The notes under the pieces: generated by a model
What the model was told of the DNA's origin: nothing
Databases searched by the model: none
What the model saw: only the letters and a program-made list of their open reading frames with translations
Assembly: GCA_021323835.1 (NCBI GenBank)
Contig: JAJPKI010000306.1
Coordinates: forward strand, 1 to 13,005
From: Verrucomicrobiota bacterium
GTDB lineage: Bacteria > Verrucomicrobiota > Verrucomicrobiia > Limisphaerales > UBA11358
Direction: 5' to 3'
Length of the DNA: 13,005 bases
Made by a program: the position numbers and the translations under genes
Shown: piece by piece, positions 6,841-11,418 of the stretch
How positions within the stretch are numbered: the stretch's first letter is position 1
Layout: each line of letters begins with the position of its first letter

Positions 6841-7572
6841 CTATTTTAGCCCGAGCACGTCCTGCATGTCGTAAAGACCGGGTTTCTGTTTCACGACCCA
6901 AATTGCCGCACGCAATGCGCCGTTGGCAAACGCATCGCGACTCGACGCTTTGTGCGCAAGTTCGAGGCGTTCGCCTTGATTTGCAAAAACAACTGTGTGG
7001 TCGCCGACAACATCGCCGCCGCGAAGCGAATGAATTCCGATTTCGCCCGGCGCACGCTCACCGATTCCAAGCCGACCGTGTCGCGCAATTTTATCGAGCG
7101 ATTGTTTGCGCGCCGCAGCGAGAATTTCCGCGAGCGTTTTGGCCGTGCCGCTCGGCGCGTCTTTTTTCATGCGATGATGCATCTCGATAATTTCCAAATC
7201 GTAATCCGCACCGAGAATTTCCGCCGCTTTGCGCGTGAGCCAAAACAGCGTATTCACGCCGGTCGAAAAATTGGAAGTCCAGACGATTGGAAGTTTCGTT
7301 TTAAATTTCAAAATTTCCGCGTGTTCATCTTTGGAGTGGCCGGTTGTGCCGATGACGATGGCTTTTTTGTGCCGCGAACAAAGTCCAGCGATGCCCGCCG
7401 TCGCAGCGTGGTCGGAAAAATCAATCACCACGTCCGCACTCGCAATGGTTGCGGGCAAATCATCGCCTTTGTCCACTTGCGCGACGATTTCGATGTCGCG
7501 AAAGTTTTTTGCGCACGCGACAAGCGCTTGTCCCATGCGACCTTTCGAGCCGACTATAATTGTGCGAGTCAT
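6841..7572 (-). CDS. dapB: 4-hydroxy-tetrahydrodipicolinate reductase
   Basis: Second committed enzyme of the lysine/diaminopimelate pathway; it reduces the DapA product with NAD(P)H in the cytoplasm. At 243 residues it is close to the family norm. The dinucleotide-binding loop V-G-S-K-G-R-M-G (7-14), D-F-S-D-H (51-55) and G-T-T-G (75-78) form the N-terminal domain. The substrate domain has S-N-F-S-T-G-V-N (100-107), the catalytic E-M-H-H133-R-M-K-K137-D-A-P-S-G-T-A block and the G-E-I-G-I-H-S-L-R-G-G-D-V-V-G-D-H segment. The start at 7572 is set by M-T-R-T-I-I-V-G. The frame can be extended upstream by 16 codons, but those fall in a repeat-like hairpin tract and are not family-like. It follows dapA by 51 nt. 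Confidence 0.96.
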   Translation of the reverse strand: MTRTIIVGSKGRMGQALVACAKNFRDIEIVAQVDKGDDLPATIASADVVIDFSDHAATAGIAGLCSRHKKAIVIGTTGHSKDEHAEILKFKTKLPIVWTSNFSTGVNTLFWLTRKAAEILGADYDLEIIEMHHRMKKDAPSGTAKTLAEILAAARKQSLDKIARHGRLGIGERAPGEIGIHSLRGGDVVGDHTVVFANQGERLELAHKASSRDAFANGALRAAIWVVKQKPGLYDMQDVLGLK

Positions 7573-7585
7573 ACAAAAACAATTT

Positions 7586-7610
7586 GGGCTCGACAGAGTC
7601 TCGCCCCACC
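7586..7610 (-). repeat. Single-arm palindromic-repeat relative between dapA and dapB
   Basis: The minus strand reads GGTGGGGCGAGACTC followed by TGTCGAGCCC. It starts like the arms of the element inside recN (GGTAGGG then CTCGCCGAG-like core) and forms an imperfect dyad flanked by TTTGG and CCAAA. It fills most of the 51-bp dapA-dapB gap. It may be a decayed half copy; the match is partial. Confidence 0.35.
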
Positions 7611-7623
7611 AAAAATACAAATT

Positions 7624-8502
7624 TCAATCCAGCACACCGCAACGTTTCATCGTCGTCCGCAGCACGTCCCAATTTTTTGGATTCATCGGCACGAGGGGTA
7701 AACGATATTCTTCCTCAATCAATTTCATCATCGCCAGCGCGGCTTTCACCGGCGTCGGATTCGTTTCGATAAACAAATCTTTGAACAACGGATAAAATTT
7801 CGCATGAATTTGTTGCGCTTTTTTCGCATTGCCGCGCAAAAACGCTTCGACCATTTGCGAAACTTCTTTGGGAATCACATTGGACGCCACGCTGATGACG
7901 CCTTGTGCGCCGACGGACATAAATGGAAGCGTCAATGAATCGTCACCGCTCAAAATAATAAATTTTTCGCCGCATGCCGCGCGCAATTGCGAAACGCGGT
8001 CGCAACTGCCACCCGCTTCTTTGATGCCAACGATATTTTTACAATCGGTCGCGAGGCGTTTGACCGTGTCGATGCCAATTTCAATTCCGCAGCGTCCCGG
8101 AATGCTGTAAAGCACGATGGGTAATTGCGTCGCGCGCGCGATGGCTTTGAAATGTTGATACAAACCTTCCTGCGTCGGTTTGTTGTAATACGGCGCGACT
8201 TGCAACGAGCCGTCCGCGCCGACTTTTTCCGCAGCTTGCGTCAGTTCAATTGCTTCGCTCGTTGCATTTGCGCCCGTGCCGGCGAGCACTTTAATTTTTC
8301 CAGCGGCAAATTTCACAGCGAGTTCGATGATTCGAATGTGCTCCTCGCAATTGACCGTGGGCGATTCGCCGGTCGTGCCAACGGGCACAATGCCGTCCAC
8401 GCCGCCTTTGATTTGCATTTTAATCAAGCGTTCGAGCGCGTCCTCATCAATCGCGTTGCCGCGAAATGGAGTGACGATGGCGGTGTAAGTTCCCGTGAAC
8501 AT
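7624..8502 (-). CDS. dapA: 4-hydroxy-tetrahydrodipicolinate synthase
   Basis: Condenses pyruvate and aspartate semialdehyde, the entry step to lysine and diaminopimelate for peptidoglycan. The start at 8502 (M-F-T-G-T-Y-T-A-I-V-T-P-F) gives 292 residues, the same length as the E. coli enzyme; 14 further upstream codons lack family character. TIM-barrel active-site residues are in place: G-T-T44-G-E, Y106 in A-P-Y-Y-N-K-P, Y132 and R137 in Y-S-I-P-G-R, and the Schiff-base lysine K161 in G-I-K-E-A. The usual Y-N-V-P-x-R-T-G is Y-S-I-P-G-R-C-G here, a mild variant near the active site. It is 46 nt downstream of recN and 51 nt upstream of dapB, on the same strand. Confidence 0.97.
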   Translation of the reverse strand: MFTGTYTAIVTPFRGNAIDEDALERLIKMQIKGGVDGIVPVGTTGESPTVNCEEHIRIIELAVKFAAGKIKVLAGTGANATSEAIELTQAAEKVGADGSLQVAPYYNKPTQEGLYQHFKAIARATQLPIVLYSIPGRCGIEIGIDTVKRLATDCKNIVGIKEAGGSCDRVSQLRAACGEKFIILSGDDSLTLPFMSVGAQGVISVASNVIPKEVSQMVEAFLRGNAKKAQQIHAKFYPLFKDLFIETNPTPVKAALAMMKLIEEEYRLPLVPMNPKNWDVLRTTMKRCGVLD

Positions 8503-8548
8503 GACGCCATAGCATCGGAAAATGCAGGCAATTTGGCGAGACAATAAA

Positions 8549-10255
8549 TTATTTCAACAGCGCTTCGGCATGTTTGCGCGTCACGTCGCTTTGGCCGCCG
8601 AGCATCCGGGATAATTCCGTCACCCGCTCCTTTTTGCCGAGCAGATTGATTTCCGAAATCGTCCGGCCATTTTTGATTTGCTTGGTCACGACGTAATGCG
8701 CGTCCGCGGGCGCAGCCACTCGCGGCAAATGCGTGATGCACAGCACCTGCCGCTTGGCCGCAATCTGTTTCATCTTTTCACCAACGGCATTTGCCGTTTC
8801 GCCGCCGACATTGGCATCCACTTCATCGAAGATAAGAACCGGAATTTCATCTTCGGCCGCAAGAACCGTTTTCAACGCCAACATCACCCGCGCCATTTCG
8901 CCGCTTGAAGCAATCGCACGCAGCGGTTTCGCCGGTTCACCGGGATTCGGCGCGAACTGGAATTCAATTTCGTCTAGACCAGTTGTGGTAGGGACGGCTC
9001 GCCGAGCCGTCCGTTCATCTGCGGTTTGGTCGTCTCGGCGAGACGACCCTACCTCTGAAATTGCCACATCAAATTTGCTTTGCTTAAATCCCAAATCTTC
9101 AAGTTGTTTGCTCACCGCTTTGGACAATTGCGGAATAATTTTCTTTCGCGCGGCGGAAAGTTTTTGTCCAGCTTTGGAAATTTCCAAATCCAACTTTTCC
9201 AATTGCGAATTAATTCGCACCAATTCCGCGTCGCGCGATTCGAGCGCTTGCAATTTCTTCTTCGCTCCGTCGCCAAACGCAATTACATCTGCCAGCGACG
9301 CGCCGTATTTGCGTTTGAGCGAATGAATCAAATCCAGCCGCTCTTCCAATTCCGCCAATCGCGACGGGTCAACGTCCACTTTTTCGGCGTAACGCGACAA
9401 TTCCATTTGCAATTCACGCAACGACCCAACCGATTGCGAATGTAATTCAACCAAATTTGCCGCGCCGGAATCCACGCGTTGCAATTCCGCGAGCGTCCGG
9501 CCAATAACGCCGGCTTGCGTGAGCAACGAATTTTCATTCTCGCTCAACGCGTCGAGCACGGTTTGGCTCAATTGCAACAACTTTGCCGCGTTGCTGGCGC
9601 GATTGAATTCTTCCGTGACGGATTGCTCTTCGTCCGGTTGCAAACGCGCGGTGGAAATCTCTTGAACTTGAAATCGCAGTAAATCCAATTGTTGCGCGTA
9701 AGTTTTCTCGTCAACAATCAGCGACGATTTTTCATTTTCTAAACCCGAACGACGCCGGACTAATTCACCAAACGCTTCGCGTTCTTTTTCCAATTTACCG
9801 AACGCATCCAGAATCAACAATTGCTTCGCCGGATTGAGCAGCGATTGATGGTCGTGCGGGCCGTGCATGTCCACCAGCCATTCGCCAATCGTTGCGAGAA
9901 CATTCAGGGTCGTCGGCGAGCCGTTGATGAATTGACGATTGGTTCCGGCTGCGGAAAACGTGCGTTTGAGAACAAGTTGGTTGTCTTCGCACGATTCAAT
10001 TCCATTTTCTTCGAGAAAAGATTTCAGCGGCGCGCGAAGTTTTTTGACATCAAACACGGCTTCGACCGAGCATCTGTCCTCGCCACTGCGAATCAAACTG
10101 CGGTCGGCGCGTTCGCCCAAAACCAGATTGAGCGCGCCGATGATGATGGATTTGCCTGCGCCGGTTTCGCCGGTGATAACGTTGCAGCCGGATTGCAATT
10201 CCAGCGTGAGGTCGGTCACGAGAGCGAGATTTTTGATGCGTAACGTCGCGAGCAT
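8549..10255 (-). CDS. recN: DNA repair protein RecN, with an in-frame palindromic insert
   Basis: An SMC-like ATPase that acts at DNA double-strand breaks. At 568 residues it has the standard layout: N-terminal Walker A G-E-T-G-A-G-K-S (29-36) after the L-R-I-K-N-L-A-L-V opening, a long coiled-coil middle (roughly 150-370), and a C-terminal lobe with N-P-G-E-P, an ABC-signature-like I-A-S-S-G-E-M-A-R-V-M-L-A, Walker B L-I-F-D-E-V-D, and I-T-H-L-P-R-V-A-A. The signature has S-S-G-E where most RecN proteins have S-G-G-E. Residues 402-423 are coded by a 67-bp double palindrome (see the repeat at 8987-9053). Removing them leaves I-S-E-T-T-G-L-D-E-I-E-F, which fits the family well. The ATG at 10255 is 3 nt after the hisH stop, so the gene depends on hisH translation or transcription. 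Confidence 0.95.
   Translation of the reverse strand: MLATLRIKNLALVTDLTLELQSGCNVITGETGAGKSIIIGALNLVLGERADRSLIRSGEDRCSVEAVFDVKKLRAPLKSFLEENGIESCEDNQLVLKRTFSAAGTNRQFINGSPTTLNVLATIGEWLVDMHGPHDHQSLLNPAKQLLILDAFGKLEKEREAFGELVRRRSGLENEKSSLIVDEKTYAQQLDLLRFQVQEISTARLQPDEEQSVTEEFNRASNAAKLLQLSQTVLDALSENENSLLTQAGVIGRTLAELQRVDSGAANLVELHSQSVGSLRELQMELSRYAEKVDVDPSRLAELEERLDLIHSLKRKYGASLADVIAFGDGAKKKLQALESRDAELVRINSQLEKLDLEISKAGQKLSAARKKIIPQLSKAVSKQLEDLGFKQSKFDVAISEVGSSRRDDQTADERTARRAVPTTTGLDEIEFQFAPNPGEPAKPLRAIASSGEMARVMLALKTVLAAEDEIPVLIFDEVDANVGGETANAVGEKMKQIAAKRQVLCITHLPRVAAPADAHYVVTKQIKNGRTISEINLLGKKERVTELSRMLGGQSDVTRKHAEALLK
8987..9053. repeat. 67-bp double-hairpin palindromic element inside recN (copy B)
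   Basis: The ends GGTAGGG (8987-8993) and CCCTACC (9047-9053) are perfect inverted repeats. Inside are two perfect 9-bp hairpins with 3-nt loops: GGACGGCTC/GAGCCGTCC (8992-9012) and GGTCGTCTC/GAGACGACC (9028-9048). The spacer between them is 15 nt. Read outside-in, the two arms agree except at stem positions where both partners change together (A..T against T..A, G..C against T..A). On the recN strand it is open and adds 22 residues rich in Arg, Asp and Thr. It has the same total length and design as the intergenic element at 1394-1460. Confidence 0.85.
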
Positions 10256-10258
10256 TTG

Positions 10259-10876
10259 CTATTTCGCCAATTCGACAAAGTTTTTCAGCAATTGCAAACC
10301 GATGCGCTGGCTTTTTTCGGGATGAAATTGCGTGGCAAAAACATTGTCGCGCCAAATCGAAGATGCAAATGTGTTGCCGTAATCGGTATTTGTCGCGACG
10401 ACGGATTTATCTTTCGGTTGTGGAAAAAAGCTGTGCACGAAATAAACGTAGCTGCCATTTTCGATGCCGCGATACAAGGGACAATCGCCCTTCGTGATTT
10501 CGATTTGGTTCCACCCGATTTGCGGAATTTTTAATCCGTTCTTTTCCGAAAATTTAACGACGCTGCCTTTGAAGATGCCGAGTCCGGCGGCGCAGGAATT
10601 GAATTCTTCGCTTTTCTCGAATAACGCCTGATAGCCAACACAAATTCCGAGAAACGGTTTGCCACTTTCAATAAATGTTTTTGCCGCGTCGAGCAAATGC
10701 TGTTTCTGCATTGCGTTGATGCAATCGTCGAACGCGCCGACGCCCGGCAAAACCATCGCGCGCGCGTCGCCGATTTCCTTGGGCGATTTGACCACGCGCA
10801 CGTCCGCGCCGACTTTGAGCAGCGCTTTTTGCACGCTGCGCAAATTGCCGGAGCCGTAATCCAGTAACGCAATCAC
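10259..10876 (-). CDS. hisH: Imidazole glycerol phosphate synthase, glutaminase subunit
   Basis: Class I glutamine amidotransferase that supplies ammonia to HisF in histidine synthesis. At 205 residues it is full length. The nucleophile C79 is in G-I-C-V-G-Y-Q (usually G-I-C-L-G-M-Q), and the H185/E187 dyad in T-Q-F-H-P-E-K-S completes the triad. The opening I-A-L-L-D-Y-G-S-G-N-L-R-S-V and the L-P-G-V-G-A-F motif are typical, as is I-G-W-N near 120. The start is GTG at 10876; an in-frame TAA lies a few codons upstream, and a three-codon reading frame (ATG-ATT-TCG-TGA) overlaps the GTG. hisF and hisA are not in the window. It leads the recN-dapA-dapB-folK run. Confidence 0.96.
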   Translation of the reverse strand: MIALLDYGSGNLRSVQKALLKVGADVRVVKSPKEIGDARAMVLPGVGAFDDCINAMQKQHLLDAAKTFIESGKPFLGICVGYQALFEKSEEFNSCAAGLGIFKGSVVKFSEKNGLKIPQIGWNQIEITKGDCPLYRGIENGSYVYFVHSFFPQPKDKSVVATNTDYGNTFASSIWRDNVFATQFHPEKSQRIGLQLLKNFVELAK

Positions 10877-10883
10877 GAAATCA

Positions 10884-10917
10884 TTTTAACCACAGCCGTC
10901 GCGGATGAACACGGATT
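10884..10917 (-). repeat. Dispersed-repeat-like tract upstream of hisH
   Basis: The minus strand reads AATCCGTGTTCATCCGCG, then ACGGCTGTGGTTAAAA. I recognise this from memory as close to a repeat (CCGTGTTCATCCGTG ... GTGGTTAA) found in many copies in verrucomicrobial and other environmental genomes. It ends 8 nt before the hisH GTG, so it would be in the operon leader. Confidence 0.4.
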
Positions 10918-10966
10918 TTTCTTCCGAGTGAAGATTGTCTGGCGGGAGGCAAATGGAATCGAAAGT

Positions 10967-11179
10967 TTATTCCGCGCCGTCGGGGAAAAAAGTGACGGTG
11001 GAATCGTTGTCGAATTTGAAGCGATAATCTTCAAGCAGGCAAAGTTCGTCGCAAAATTTCAAATGCCGCTGTTCGACGCCGTAAATTCTAAATGGTTGGC
11101 TGGCTTTGGCCCATTTGAGGCACAATTCTTTCCAATTGTCCGAACCGGTCGTGGCAAAATTTACAATCTGCTTTGTCAT
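10967..11179 (-). CDS. Small hypothetical protein (70 aa)
   Basis: I do not recognise this protein. It has 70 residues, three cysteines (C22 and the pair in F-C-D-E-L-C-L), two tryptophans and several aromatic residues, an acidic C-terminal half (D-N-D-S-T ... P-D-G-A-E) and no signal peptide or membrane segment. The composition looks like a small folded cytoplasmic domain rather than a random frame. The ATG at 11179 was chosen because a candidate promoter (-10 at 11214-11209) places the transcript start near 11202, downstream of an alternative TTG at 11203. The opposite-strand frame over the same bases looks less protein-like. It lies 90 bp ahead of hisH and could be the first gene of that transcript. 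Confidence 0.5.
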   Translation of the reverse strand: MTKQIVNFATTGSDNWKELCLKWAKASQPFRIYGVEQRHLKFCDELCLLEDYRFKFDNDSTVTFFPDGAE

Positions 11180-11208
11180 ACACTGCTCGCTTCTGATTTC
11201 CAAAGTGC

Positions 11209-11238
11209 GGAATATGCTTCAAAAATTTGTCCTGTCAA
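11209..11238 (-). promoter_or_regulatory. Candidate sigma-70-type promoter of the small gene
   Basis: On the minus strand a perfect -35 TTGACA (11238-11233) is followed after 18 bp by the weak -10 TATTCC (11214-11209). The -35 sits inside a small dyad, GTCC-TGTCAAT-GGAC on the plus strand, that could be an operator. It may also serve hisH and the genes after it. Confidence 0.35.
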
Positions 11239-11332
11239 TGGACACAGTCACAGTTTCTGTAAATTTTTTATTTCGCTTATGCAATCGCAACTTTTTTGAG
11301 ATTTTCTTATTTTGCCGAACGGTTTTGTAGGA

Positions 11333-11366
11333 CAAAAAACGGCGGCTTCATTTCTGAAACCGCCGT
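11333..11366 (-). terminator. Intrinsic terminator of the secreted-protein gene
   Basis: Minus-strand stem ACGGCGGTTTC/GAAGCCGCCGT (11 bp with one G-U pair, 6-nt loop) followed by TTTTTTG. It lies 49 nt past the stop codon of the large gene. Confidence 0.9.
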
Positions 11367-11374
11367 TGCGACAG

Positions 11375-11418
11375 TAACCGGACGGCGTTGTCGCGCCGCC
11401 CGATGATGCGTCCGGTTA
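11375..11418 (-). repeat. Stop-codon dyad at the end of the secreted-protein gene
   Basis: TAACCGGAC at 11375-11383 and GTCCGGTTA at 11410-11418 are perfect 9-bp inverted repeats, and a smaller stem GGCG/CGCC (11384-11397) lies inside. On the minus strand the first TAA of the dyad is the gene's stop codon. It comes just before the intrinsic terminator and may protect the mRNA end or be a further palindromic insertion. Confidence 0.55.

Noticed and set aside
6952..7701. Open frame on the plus strand opposite dapB and the end of dapA
   Set aside because: Both dapB and dapA are intact and well conserved on the minus strand; the opposite frame is Arg/Phe-rich and family-free.
8987..9053. Intein or frameshift explanation for the recN insert
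   Set aside because: Only 22 residues are added, the frame is continuous, and there are no splicing motifs; the double palindrome explains it.
10928..11299. Plus-strand frame of 123 codons opposite the small orphan gene
   Set aside because: Considered as the real gene here, but its composition is less protein-like and no promoter or start context supports it; the minus-strand frame was preferred at moderate confidence.
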